DNA of 64,000 nucleotides from Nitrospiraceae bacterium (GTDB taxonomy: Bacteria; Nitrospirota; Nitrospiria; Nitrospirales; UBA2166): positions 510,635-574,634 of the forward strand of contig PBSN01000008.1 in the NCBI GenBank assembly GCA_002726235.1, written 5' to 3'. Numbering within the stretch: position 1 is the first letter of the stretch; each line of letters opens with the position of its first letter. Below are positions 45,526 through 54,355 of this stretch, piece by piece. Both the position numbers and the translations under genes were made by a program. The notes beneath the pieces are model-generated. The model saw nothing but the letters and a program-made list of their open reading frames with translations. It made no database searches and had not been told where the DNA came from.

Positions 45526-45802
45526 GACAGCGCAACACGATTTTCAAGCATTGGAGATATACTGGTTCTCCCATCTTCATCCACAATACCCGCCCGAAAA
45601 ATCCGATTGAGAACTTGACGGCTTCACTCTAGTGAGGTTCCTTGCTTCGCCTCCAAATTCTGATCCCGTAACAAGTCTAAGCCCCTTTCCTACCCCAGTA
45701 TAAATGATCCCAGTAGCCATAGCCGACAAGACAATGGCGGGTGAGAACAACAATATCCCATTCACCGCCGTCTAGATTGTGACACTCCGCGCCAAGTGGG
45801 GA

Positions 45803-46453
45803 TCATTCAGCAACTGTAATCTTCTGAACCATCCCAAGAATGAGTTCTCCAAAGTGCTCTCGGGCGTTCTGTGCTTCACTTGCAGTGTCTTCACTCGTTG
45901 AGAAGTTCGTGACGGTATCCTGTTCGGTCACAAACCGAATTTCGAGATTGGTCATTCCCTTGAACCCCCTCCCGCCGGTCAATAGTATTTCAACATCATC
46001 ACCCAAAAATTGCTGTTTGCCATTCTTCATGGTGTCCATTGTTCCAGTAATTCGGCCAAACCCGGTCTGAAAGTTCAAGCTGCGGACTTTGCCGTCTCGA
46101 AACAGCAGCTGTACCGTGTGAGTATTCCGCGTAGCATTACCATGCATATCCTTCGGCAACGGATTATCCCCTTCCACAGTGCGAAGCATAATCATATTGT
46201 GCTTCCACTGCGTAACTGCGAGGAAATCCGGATCGATTTCCATGCGCCATGAGCCCGATAACATCCACTGTCCAGGGGGGACCGTATCATCAGCAAACTC
46301 CTCATCGAGCGAACGTCCCGGTTGCGTGATGTGAAAGATTTTTCCTGTAAATGTAATACGGCCATTGGCTTGCGCATCAGCGATGAACCCTTCGTGCAGT
46401 GCACCAATCACAATACACAGACACACAAAAACACGAACTAACCGGTTACACAT
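45803..46453 (-). CDS. Exported FHITQPG-motif protein, second paralogue
   Basis: From ATG 46453 (GGAGGTG about 9 nt upstream) this 216-residue protein has a Sec signal (VRVFVCLCIVIGALHEGF) and a mature domain paralogous to the product of 41589: FTGKIFHITQPGRSLDEEF, PPGQWMLSGSWRMEI, VEILLTGGRGF, NLEIRF and a C-terminal HFGELILGMV. It lacks the His/Asp stretch of its paralogue. The family is unknown to me. The repeated structure in two neighbouring operons points to gene duplication. Confidence 0.75.
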   Translation of the reverse strand: MCNRLVRVFVCLCIVIGALHEGFIADAQANGRITFTGKIFHITQPGRSLDEEFADDTVPPGQWMLSGSWRMEIDPDFLAVTQWKHNMIMLRTVEGDNPLPKDMHGNATRNTHTVQLLFRDGKVRSLNFQTGFGRITGTMDTMKNGKQQFLGDDVEILLTGGRGFKGMTNLEIRFVTEQDTVTNFSTSEDTASEAQNAREHFGELILGMVQKITVAE

Positions 46454-46531
46454 CGAAAAAACACCTCCAAACGCCACATCCACAATCCGCAGTCAATTTA
46501 ACCACCCTCCCTAAGCGAAATGTCAACCGGA

Positions 46532-46548
46532 ATTATACAAAAAATCTG
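46532..46548 (-). promoter_or_regulatory. Shared promoter motif CAGATTTTTT-TATAAT, copy 2
   Basis: On the minus strand this reads CAGATTTTTTGTATAAT, with a perfect -10 hexamer 79 nt upstream of the second FHITQPG gene. The -35 position (TCACGC near 46555-46560) is weak, so activation through the CAGATTTTTT box would make sense. It matches the copy at 42771-42788. Confidence 0.4.
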
Positions 46549-46728
46549 CCGTGAGCGTGAGAGCGGCTAGAATGCCATTTCATGATATGACATCAATCAT
46601 AGTCAAGCCTCGCACGCATAGGACTCATTTGATTTGAAATGCCCCATTGATACATCTACGAAACCTCAGATCATCATATCGCGTTGAGGCTACATTACAC
46701 TCAATAGAACCAGTGATGTAAACTACTA

Positions 46729-48075
46729 TTACACCTTACGACGAGCAGAAAGTTGCCGCATGAGGACAACCCACAATACGATATTTGGAGGCAGCACAAG
46801 CGCGATGATCTCAGCATTCACTTGATCAAATATCGGGAGAACTTGAACACCAAAACCAATGAGTGTCAAACCCGCAACAAGTCGGCACACGATCAGTGCA
46901 GGACGAACGGCGCCATCTGGACCGTAAACCGCCAACGGAATAAGAATTGCCAACGGCAACGCCAGCGGGGTCACGAAGAAGAGATTTTCGTTATAGGCGG
47001 AATCGAAGTGGTCAGTCAAAAGCCACAAGCCCGCAAGAATTGTTCCCCCAAGCCCAATCACGAAAGTCCATAATCCCGTCGCTCCAACAAACGCAAAACG
47101 TGCAAAGCGACTTCCTCTCGCGAGGATCTCTAAGATAAAAAACAGCATTGCTACCGCCATCCCACACAGCAAATACCAGATAACCCACAACGGCGGTTTG
47201 TCATCAGGAAGCGTGGCTGTGCCCTCAAAAACGATGTGTTCACGTGCCACAAGTGGAACGAGTTCACCAGCTTCGTCAGGAATCATCACCGTTCGAATAT
47301 GATCCCGCAATGTCATGGGAATAAACATGTCCTCCCAGACGGTAATGAGACGATCGACAGGATTGCCGAGCACAAGCAGAAGACTCGTATAGAGCCATGG
47401 AGAGTTTGTCGTCAGCCTCCGAGTATGAAATCGGAACGTCGCACCAGTTGAAGTCGTATGCGTTTGCCGCTTGAGCTCACCATTCACGACACCATCGATT
47501 GCATCGCGCAATCGTGTCGAGCAGTTATCGGTATAGTAATCATAGTCATAAAACGCATTCTCTGGTTTGAGATTCCACTCTAAAAAATCCCGCAATGCGA
47601 TACGTTGATTGAAAGTCAGCGCAAGCTCCTGCACATAGATCGATCGATTCATGAATTGGTAAAATGGAAACGTCAATGCAGGGTTTTGTGCCTCAACCCA
47701 ATATCGCATGTGCCCCTGGATGAATCGAAAAATGAAATTCTCTTCTTCAAAACTAAATCGCCCGTAATTGTAGAGCGTGTTGATCCCATGAACGGGGTCA
47801 CGGACCCAGATTGCATTGTGACCAAAACGTTGCCAGGCTTCTTCACCAGGACCAAAGGTCACGAGGGAGATAGTGATCGAAGACCCCTCATCTGGCTGAG
47901 TGAGGCCTTGCCCGTTCACATCATTAACCGTGACGAGTAGTCCAACACAGACGCTTACCGCAATTAGATACAGCAACGCCTGTTTTGGCAGATAGAATAC
48001 GGGATGCAATTTCAAGGCACCTTCGCCCAACAACTGATTTCTCTTACGCCTTCCAGGCATACGATACAGCAGCAT
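46729..48075 (-). CDS. DUF4105/Lnb-type periplasmic and membrane protein
   Basis: This 448-residue protein has an N-terminal signal (LLYLIAVSVCVGLLV), a periplasmic DUF4105 domain (about 55-250: VTFGPGEEAWQRFGHNAIWV, YNYGRFSFEEENFIFRF, YDYYTDNCSTRLRD) and four to five transmembrane helices at the end. DUF4105 holds a papain-like Cys in the DNCSTRLRD loop and a His in GHNAIW. The family includes Lnb, which moves an acyl chain within lipoproteins. Whether this one is a lipoprotein acyltransferase is an inference from the family. It is divergent from the DUF2946-like gene at 48187. Confidence 0.85.
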   Translation of the reverse strand: MLLYRMPGRRKRNQLLGEGALKLHPVFYLPKQALLYLIAVSVCVGLLVTVNDVNGQGLTQPDEGSSITISLVTFGPGEEAWQRFGHNAIWVRDPVHGINTLYNYGRFSFEEENFIFRFIQGHMRYWVEAQNPALTFPFYQFMNRSIYVQELALTFNQRIALRDFLEWNLKPENAFYDYDYYTDNCSTRLRDAIDGVVNGELKRQTHTTSTGATFRFHTRRLTTNSPWLYTSLLLVLGNPVDRLITVWEDMFIPMTLRDHIRTVMIPDEAGELVPLVAREHIVFEGTATLPDDKPPLWVIWYLLCGMAVAMLFFILEILARGSRFARFAFVGATGLWTFVIGLGGTILAGLWLLTDHFDSAYNENLFFVTPLALPLAILIPLAVYGPDGAVRPALIVCRLVAGLTLIGFGVQVLPIFDQVNAEIIALVLPPNIVLWVVLMRQLSARRKV

Positions 48076-48145
48076 TATCGATCAGTAATAACACACTCAT
48101 GGTGCAATCAGTATGCTCCACAACTGACAGAAATAACCTCAGTCC

Positions 48146-48175
48146 TTGACAACTAAACAGAAGCACACATATAAC
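48146..48175 (+). promoter_or_regulatory. Near-consensus promoter upstream of the zinc uptake cluster
   Basis: TTGACA (48146-48151) and TATAAC (48170-48175) with an 18-nt spacer form the best sigma70 promoter in the window. Transcription would begin near 48182, only about 5 nt before the ATG at 48187, giving a nearly leaderless message. I could not see a convincing Zur palindrome over it. Confidence 0.55.
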
Positions 48176-48186
48176 GTTCATCAAGC

Positions 48187-48492
48187 ATGCCTCAGTCACG
48201 ACTCGTCATAGTTGCATCGTTGTGCTTCGTCTACCTTGTTCTCGCAGGCTTTGTCCCGGCCATCGGGATCCACCACACGTTTGACACTGAAACTGATGGG
48301 ACCCATCATCACGCAATTGACACCTGCACCTGGCTTGAACATTCAATCGGATCAACGCTTTTATCCGGTGCAGATATCGACCTTAACATTCTCACACCTC
48401 AGCCACGTAAGCCTCACAACCCCAATACGCTTTACCTCTCCATCCAGCTTGATTCAATCAAGGCTCGTGCGCCACCAGCCCTGCTCTCCTAA
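48187..48492 (+). CDS. Small exported DUF2946/CopL-like protein, second copy
   Basis: This 101-residue protein has a signal (IVASLCFVYLVLAGFV), a His-rich stretch HHTFDTETDGTHHHAIDTC and a C-terminal SIKARAPPALLS. The layout parallels the protein at 42432 (signal, His cluster, Cys, RAPP end). It opens the plus-strand run that leads to a porin-like protein and a ZnuABC-type importer, so a zinc or copper role is inferred. It lies 196 nt before the next gene. Confidence 0.65.
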   Translation: MPQSRLVIVASLCFVYLVLAGFVPAIGIHHTFDTETDGTHHHAIDTCTWLEHSIGSTLLSGADIDLNILTPQPRKPHNPNTLYLSIQLDSIKARAPPALLS

Positions 48493-48688
48493 TTACTGAT
48501 CAGCTCATACAGGGCATGCTTCGACTGCAAGGTCAGGGAAACGTCTTTCCCTGCTCTCGTCGTTCTCTCAATATCAACACGCAAGCACGCCTCTCTGAGT
48601 TGACAGGATACGGCATCGACCATGCCGGTGCGATCAAACGACGATTGTCGATGAAATTTTCGAGTAGGAGCCACAGGTGATATAAAAA

Positions 48689-50011
48689 ATGCACTACAGA
48701 TGGATTATTAGCCTCACCTTCGCATTCATATGGATCGACACACCTAATCTCGTCGATGCAAAGGATACAATCGTACATCCTTTGAGCACTGAAAGCACCC
48801 AACAAAAACTTGACGACCTAGAACATAAGTATGAAGAGCAAAACCGTGAAATCAAAGAACTGAAACGAGAGATCAAACAGCAACGTAGAGGCGCCTTTAG
48901 TTCTGCAATTGCCAGATTCAACCCAAAAATCGCACTGAACGGTCTTTTCACGGCTGCCGGGTTTTCAGATGATGAACCGCTGAACTTTGGCGCTCATGAC
49001 CCAAAAGAAAATGGGTTCAATGTGCAAGCACTGGAATTGAATTTTAGGGGCGCCATCGATCCCTACTTTTCGGCTCAATTCAATCTCAATACGCTTATCG
49101 AAGAGGGAGAAACGATCGTCGAGCTGGAAGAGGGATTCCTGACAACTCAAGCCCTTCCGTACAATGTACAACTCATGGGTGGCCAATTTTTTACTCGATT
49201 TGGCAATATGAACCACATCCATGCCCATGACTGGGACTTTGTCGATCAGCCAATCATCCTCAACCGCCTCCTAGGACCTGACGGACTTCGCGGGCCAGGT
49301 CTTCAAGCCTCATGGCTCGCCCCAACACCATTTTACCTTGAGTTCATTGGCAGTGCACAGCAAGCTCGCGGAGAAATCGCTAGCAGTTTTCTTGGAAAAG
49401 AAGGGGAAACTGTCGGCGGACACATTCTTGACAAACGAGCAATCAATGATCCCAATGACCTGCTTTACATGCCACGCGTTGTAAGCGCATTTGATTTCAC
49501 AGACGCGATGACACTGAAAGTTGGAGGTTCCGCCCTTCTCGGACCAAACTCCTCATCCCCGGATGCGAGAACGCATATTTATGGGGCGGACATGAAGCTC
49601 AAATGGCAACCGCGTCGAACCATGATGGGCTACCCTTTCGTGTCGTGGGAATCGGAGATCATCTATCGTGACCACGAAGCCGGTGCGAATAAAGAAAATG
49701 CAATCCTTGAAGAAACCCTGGAGGACTGGGGACTCTATAGTCAGATCATCTACGGATTCAAACCTCGCTGGGTTGCCGGACTCCGTTTTGAATACGCAGA
49801 CGGTCACGGAGGAATCGATCAGATAAACGACGATCTACGCAACGAGCGGTATCGCCTTTCACCAAACATCTCTTGGGGCACATCTGAGTTTTCCCGGCTC
49901 CGCCTCCAGTACAACCTTGATTTCGCCGAAAGCCGTGGGCATGAAGTCCTCCATGGATTCTTTCTGCAATGGAGTTTTGCTTTAGGCGAACATGGGGCAC
50001 ACCAATTTTGA
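48689..50011 (+). CDS. Porin-like outer-membrane protein with N-terminal coiled coil
   Basis: This 440-residue protein has a signal (RWIISLTFAFIWIDTP), a coiled coil (about 35-70: LDDLEHKYEEQNREIKELKR) that would span toward peptidoglycan, and then a beta-barrel (FNPKIALNGLFTAAGFSDD and repeated aromatic strands to the terminal WSFALGEHGAHQF). It includes GNMNHIHAHDWDF, a His-rich loop. Its position just before a zinc-type ABC importer suggests a metal-permeable porin. The ribosome site AGGTGA precedes the ATG by 8 nt. Confidence 0.7.
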   Translation: MHYRWIISLTFAFIWIDTPNLVDAKDTIVHPLSTESTQQKLDDLEHKYEEQNREIKELKREIKQQRRGAFSSAIARFNPKIALNGLFTAAGFSDDEPLNFGAHDPKENGFNVQALELNFRGAIDPYFSAQFNLNTLIEEGETIVELEEGFLTTQALPYNVQLMGGQFFTRFGNMNHIHAHDWDFVDQPIILNRLLGPDGLRGPGLQASWLAPTPFYLEFIGSAQQARGEIASSFLGKEGETVGGHILDKRAINDPNDLLYMPRVVSAFDFTDAMTLKVGGSALLGPNSSSPDARTHIYGADMKLKWQPRRTMMGYPFVSWESEIIYRDHEAGANKENAILEETLEDWGLYSQIIYGFKPRWVAGLRFEYADGHGGIDQINDDLRNERYRLSPNISWGTSEFSRLRLQYNLDFAESRGHEVLHGFFLQWSFALGEHGAHQF

Positions 50012-50054
50012 CACGACAACATGAATGACAAATACTAGAGAGTACAGGAGAAAC

Positions 50055-51020
50055 ATGATGCGCTCGCAATTCCAATGTTGGTTGAGGATTCTCTGTCTGG
50101 CCTGCCTTGGCTTACTGCCTTCCCAGGCGACGGCCACACTCAGCATAGTCACCTCTCTTCCAGAATACGAAGCTCTTGCGAAAGAGATAGTCGGATGGTG
50201 TTCTCCTCTCTGCGCCGAAAGCGATGAGATCACAATTACCTCCTTGGGAAGAGGGACGGAGGATCTTCACTTTGTCAACCCAAAACCAAGCTACATCCGC
50301 ATACTCAATAACGCGGACGTGTTAATTCAAAACGGTGCAGGGGTGGATGAGGGATGGTTGCCTCCCCTCATCGCGGCATCTAGAAACCCAAAACTCGTAT
50401 TAAGTTTTGATTCCCCAACACGTATCATGGCAGCACAGTTTGTCGATATGCTCCAGCTCCCTTCCACACAAATAGATCGATCGATGGGAGATATTCACCT
50501 ACTCGGACACCCTCATTTCCATTTAAGTCCTACCAACGCAATTTTGATTGCGAAAGGTTTGACCGAAAAATTCTGTTTCCTCCAACCAGATTCGTGTTCG
50601 AGGTTCACACGCAACCTTAACACCTTCGAAAAACGCATTGAGAAAAAACTCCCAATATGGCAGAAACAAATGAAACCCTTGCGTAATGTCAATGTCATCG
50701 AATATCACCAAACATTTGCCTACCTCGCGAAAAGTTTTGGACTTGGACTTGTTGGAGATGAACTTGAACCCAAACCTGGCATCCCTCCTTCTGCCGCGCA
50801 CATCAGAAAACTCATTCCGCGAATGAACGCTATGGACGTTAAACTTCTCCTAATTGAGCCGTTTCATGAACGCAAAACCCCTACATTCATTGCTCAACAA
50901 ACCAAGGCGAAGGTCGTTATCATCCCATCAACGATTGGAGGCGTGCCAGGAACGGACGACTATATCAGCCTGATCGATACAATTGTGTCACGCTTAGTAT
51001 TGGCATATGCCAGCCATTAG
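50055..51020 (+). CDS. Zinc/manganese ABC transporter substrate-binding protein (ZnuA type)
   Basis: From ATG 50055 (AGGAG ahead; the frame opens 10 codons earlier) this 321-residue cluster A-I binding protein has a signal ending PSQATATL and the metal ligands of the family: His in EDLHFVNPKPS, the His pair in GHPHFHLSP, His in EYHQTFAYLAK and the acidic site near LLIEPFHERKT. The usual long His-rich loop of ZnuA is missing. Zinc is the likelier metal, but manganese cannot be excluded. It is 11 nt before the ATPase. Confidence 0.88.
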   Translation: MMRSQFQCWLRILCLACLGLLPSQATATLSIVTSLPEYEALAKEIVGWCSPLCAESDEITITSLGRGTEDLHFVNPKPSYIRILNNADVLIQNGAGVDEGWLPPLIAASRNPKLVLSFDSPTRIMAAQFVDMLQLPSTQIDRSMGDIHLLGHPHFHLSPTNAILIAKGLTEKFCFLQPDSCSRFTRNLNTFEKRIEKKLPIWQKQMKPLRNVNVIEYHQTFAYLAKSFGLGLVGDELEPKPGIPPSAAHIRKLIPRMNAMDVKLLLIEPFHERKTPTFIAQQTKAKVVIIPSTIGGVPGTDDYISLIDTIVSRLVLAYASH

Positions 51021-51031
51021 GACTTGTATCT

Positions 51032-51724
51032 GTGAGTCACGAATCAACAGCATTGATCACCCTAGACGGCGTCAGCGTGGGATATCACGGACAACCAATC
51101 CTCACAGACATCACCTTGTCGCTCCATTACGGCCGTTTGGCAGTTTTGTTCGGATCGAATGGCTCAGGAAAGTCAACTATCCTGAAGACTTTGGTTGGCA
51201 TTCTTCCCCTTATCACAGGGAACATTCATTACCATAATAGCGCTGAGAGTTCACGGTTCAATTGTGGGTATGTTCCACAAGGCGAAACACTCGATGCCGC
51301 CTATCCCCTCTCTGCCAAAGACGTTGTGCTCATGGGAATACTCGCATACCGTTCGCCTCTGCAACGTACTCATCGCACCCACCATCTCGCAGCAATTGGG
51401 CACCTTGCTCAAGTCGGATTGATAGAACACAGCGATCGACTATTCGCCACCTTATCGGTAGGGCAAAAACGGCGAGTGTTGATTGCACGTGCATTGGCAA
51501 CTCAACCAAACTGCTTGGTCATGGACGAACCAACGAGTGGTGTTGACCGCGAAAGTGCAAGAACAATATTTAAACTGTTGGAGAATCTGAAACGCATTAG
51601 GAACCTCAGTATCCTTGTCGTCAGCCATAGAGCAGAAGAAATTGTTCATATGGCCGACACCGTAATTAGGATTGAGCAAGGCCGGTTAGTAATTGAATCA
51701 CCGCCAAAACTCGACGAGATATGA
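51032..51724 (+). CDS. Metal ABC transporter ATP-binding protein (ZnuC type)
   Basis: This 230-residue ATPase (GTG start) has Walker A FGSNGSGKSTI, signature LSVGQKRRVLIARAL in which Val replaces the usual second Gly, Walker B CLVMDEPTSGVD and the switch His in VVSHRAEEI. It drives import through the permease encoded next, whose start overlaps its stop by 4 nt. Members of this family serve Zn, Mn or Fe. Confidence 0.9.
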   Translation: MSHESTALITLDGVSVGYHGQPILTDITLSLHYGRLAVLFGSNGSGKSTILKTLVGILPLITGNIHYHNSAESSRFNCGYVPQGETLDAAYPLSAKDVVLMGILAYRSPLQRTHRTHHLAAIGHLAQVGLIEHSDRLFATLSVGQKRRVLIARALATQPNCLVMDEPTSGVDRESARTIFKLLENLKRIRNLSILVVSHRAEEIVHMADTVIRIEQGRLVIESPPKLDEI

Positions 51725-52599
51725 GCACTCTTCTTGAAATGTTCAGTTCAGGCTTCCTTCTGCAAGAAGCGCTCTATGGAAGTCTCTTGCTTGGCATGGT
51801 GTGTCCACTCGCCGGAATATATCTTGTACTGAGGAGAATGGTCTTGTTCGGTATCGCCCTGCCTCAGATATCATCTGCGGGCATTGCGTTTGCGTATCTT
51901 CTTCACACGGTCGGTATTCATATCTTCCCGCATGAGGATCTCGAGCGCACAACGGCAATGATAGGTTCTCTGACATTTACTTTCGTAGCCATTATCGCCT
52001 TAGTATTGGTGGACCAACGAGGATTTACGCTCAATGACGCACACATCGGTTCTGCATATGCCGTGGCTGCGGCATTAAGCATTCTCTTCGTCTCTGCAAA
52101 CCCATTTGGAGAGCGAGAAATCCTTTCGCTGCTGAAAGGCGAGGTTCTCGGAATGCTCCCGAACGACCTCCCACTTCTTATCATAACGGCCTCAGCTGTC
52201 ACTCTCTGCCTCGTGATTTTTCAACGGTTCTTTACGCTGGTGTCGTTTGATCCCGCCATGGCGATGACAATGGGAAAAAATGTGTCAGGCTGGAATCTCT
52301 TTCTCTTCGGACTGATCGGCATACTCGTTGCTCATGGTGTGATATTGGTTGGCCCCTTGATGATCTTTGGATTTCTCGTTCTTCCGGCAGTCGCCGCACA
52401 TCAAGTCGCGATGCTCTATGCGTGGGATATCTCAAAATGCTCACTACTCGCGGCAATATTAGGTGGAATTTCAAGTCTAATTGGCTTTTACCTGTCGCTG
52501 CGCTTTGATCTCCCCTTAGGACCCACCGATGTTACCACCGCATTTATAGTTCTTCTCTGCACGACCCTGTGGACCAAATCCATGCGGGTAAAAACTTAA
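51721..52599 (+). CDS. Metal ABC transporter permease (ZnuB/MntB type)
   Basis: This 292-residue ABC-3 family permease has seven to eight hydrophobic helices, beginning with ALYGSLLLGMVCPLAGIYLV and including VLRRMVLFGIALPQISSAGI, the region that contacts the ATPase, and GVILVGPLMIFGFLVLPAVA. It completes a three-gene importer with the binding protein and ATPase directly upstream. The next gene, gspF, begins 84 nt later, so the transport and secretion genes may share a transcript only by read-through. Confidence 0.92.
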   Translation: MSTLLEMFSSGFLLQEALYGSLLLGMVCPLAGIYLVLRRMVLFGIALPQISSAGIAFAYLLHTVGIHIFPHEDLERTTAMIGSLTFTFVAIIALVLVDQRGFTLNDAHIGSAYAVAAALSILFVSANPFGEREILSLLKGEVLGMLPNDLPLLIITASAVTLCLVIFQRFFTLVSFDPAMAMTMGKNVSGWNLFLFGLIGILVAHGVILVGPLMIFGFLVLPAVAAHQVAMLYAWDISKCSLLAAILGGISSLIGFYLSLRFDLPLGPTDVTTAFIVLLCTTLWTKSMRVKT

Positions 52600-52682
52600 A
52601 TTCACGAATGTTATCAACAGCTTGAGTATGTTACAGTATTTCCATTCACTAGCCTACTGCTCCGCAAAGCGAGGAGAAGCCG

Positions 52683-53903
52683 TTGCCCGCATTCACATAC
52701 CGCGCGACAGATCTCAATGGGGTTGTCACCGAAGGAAAAATGGAAGTCCGTGACGAACAGGCTGTTGTCTCACGGCTTCAAGACGATGGGAAAATCCCGA
52801 TTCGGGTGGTCGAAGAACGCGGTCCAGAACCGTCATCGATTAATATCTCGATTGCCTCACTCTTTTCGCGAGTATCGAAACGCGAAATTTTGACCCTCAC
52901 TCAAGAAATGGCGACACTGCTTGAAGCTGGGTTGCCTCTCGATCGTAGCTTAAGCATTCTATCTGGACTGACACCAAACCAAGCCCTACGAAAGATAATC
53001 GACCAAGTACTCACCGATGTGCAGGGAGGAAACTCCTTAGCCACTGCCCTGTCGAAATACCCACATATTTTCTCACGACTGTACGTGAACCTTGTTCGCG
53101 CCGGTGAAACAGGCGGGGTGCTCAATGCTGTGTTGCGCCGTATCGCAGAGTTCCTCGAACGCGCGCAAGATCTCAAAGATTATCTGAGCTCTGCCATGGC
53201 CTATCCGATCGTATTATTCGTCGCAAGCGGCGCATCCATTGTGCTGCTTCTTGCGTTTGTCGTTCCGCGCTTTGCAACGATTTTCAGCGATGCGGCGGTC
53301 TCTCTCCCACTCCCGTTGCAATTCTTGTTAACCGTGAGCGAGATCTTAAGCACCTACTGGTGGGGGGTTACGATCGTATGCATTAGCCTGATCGTAGCAT
53401 GGCGCCTCTATACCTACACGCCCACCGGCCTCCTCATTTGGGATCAGCTAAAACTCAATCTCCCCTTTCTTGGAGCCGTGCTGCAAAAAGCGGAAGTGGC
53501 GGGATTGGCTCGAACCCTTGGAACACTACTTCACAACGGTGTTCCAATTTTGCAGGCGATGGAAATCGTCAAAGAAACGGTTGACAACCGTGTGTTTTCG
53601 CTGGCCATCGACGAGGCACGGCAAAACTTAAAGAGAGGGGTTGGAATTGGCGATGCACTCAAACAGATTAAAGTCTTTCCCTCTCTCGCAACCCAAATGA
53701 CTATCGTGGGAGATGAAACTGGTCGCCTTGATGCGATGCTACTGACCGTCGCAGACACATACGACCAACAAGTACGAACATCAATTAAACGCTTGACCGC
53801 TCTGTTGGAGCCAATCATGATTCTTGGGATGGCGCTCATCGTCGGCGGCATTGTTATTTCGATGCTTGTCGGCATCTTTAGCATTAACGACCTTCCATTC
53901 TAA
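52683..53903 (+). CDS. gspF: Type II secretion inner-membrane protein GspF
   Basis: This 406-residue platform protein starts at TTG with GAGGAG just upstream. It has a short N-terminal domain (FTYRATDLNGVVTEGKMEVRD), then two T2SSF domains (TQEMATLLEAGLPLDRSLS and AGLARTLGTLLHNGVPILQA), each followed by transmembrane helices. It anchors the secretion ATPase GspE in the inner membrane. It is the first secretion gene in the window, directly after a metal importer. Confidence 0.94.
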   Translation: MPAFTYRATDLNGVVTEGKMEVRDEQAVVSRLQDDGKIPIRVVEERGPEPSSINISIASLFSRVSKREILTLTQEMATLLEAGLPLDRSLSILSGLTPNQALRKIIDQVLTDVQGGNSLATALSKYPHIFSRLYVNLVRAGETGGVLNAVLRRIAEFLERAQDLKDYLSSAMAYPIVLFVASGASIVLLLAFVVPRFATIFSDAAVSLPLPLQFLLTVSEILSTYWWGVTIVCISLIVAWRLYTYTPTGLLIWDQLKLNLPFLGAVLQKAEVAGLARTLGTLLHNGVPILQAMEIVKETVDNRVFSLAIDEARQNLKRGVGIGDALKQIKVFPSLATQMTIVGDETGRLDAMLLTVADTYDQQVRTSIKRLTALLEPIMILGMALIVGGIVISMLVGIFSINDLPF

Positions 53904-53914
53904 AGGGCAAACAT

Positions 53915-54355
53915 ATGTCAAAACTCAAACGAAATAGACGAGGGTTTACTCTCATCGAACTCTTGGTAGTCATGATTATCATCGGCTTGCTTGCCGCCCT
54001 AGTTGGCCCCAGACTCTTCAGCAAAGTTGGAAGTTCGAAAACCAAAGCAGCACAGGCGCAGATTGAAATGCTGGGAACCGCACTGGACATGTTCCGCCTC
54101 GATGTCGGTCGATACCCGGAGTCCTCCGAAGGATTAGAAGCCCTCCGTGAGGAACCATCGGGGGTTGAAAAATGGGAAGGACCCTACCTTCCCAAGCCTG
54201 TCCCTCTCGACCCGTGGAGCAGGGAATATGAATACTCCTCACCTGGCGAACACGGTGACTACGACCTGAGCTCAACCGGAGCCGATGGAACGCCTGGCGG
54301 TGAAGGCGAAAGCGCCGATATCGTGAATTGGGGTAACGGGACGGGCGATGAGTAA
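53915..54355 (+). CDS. gspG: Major pseudopilin GspG
   Basis: This 146-residue pseudopilin begins with a type IV prepilin leader RRG before FTLIELLVVMIIIGLLAALV, with the Glu at position 5. After the N-terminal helix are the conserved KAAQAQIEMLGTALDMFRLD, the PYLPKPVPLDPWSREYEY segment and an acidic calcium loop near the end (GADGTPGGEGES). It forms the core of the pseudopilus. It follows gspF by 11 nt and overlaps gspH by 8 nt. Confidence 0.96.
   Translation: MSKLKRNRRGFTLIELLVVMIIIGLLAALVGPRLFSKVGSSKTKAAQAQIEMLGTALDMFRLDVGRYPESSEGLEALREEPSGVEKWEGPYLPKPVPLDPWSREYEYSSPGEHGDYDLSSTGADGTPGGEGESADIVNWGNGTGDE

Noticed and set aside
45577-45765. 62-residue minus-strand frame with a hydrophobic start
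   Set aside because: Poor start context, no conserved pattern, and a Ser-rich tail that looks like chance coding in an intergenic gap.
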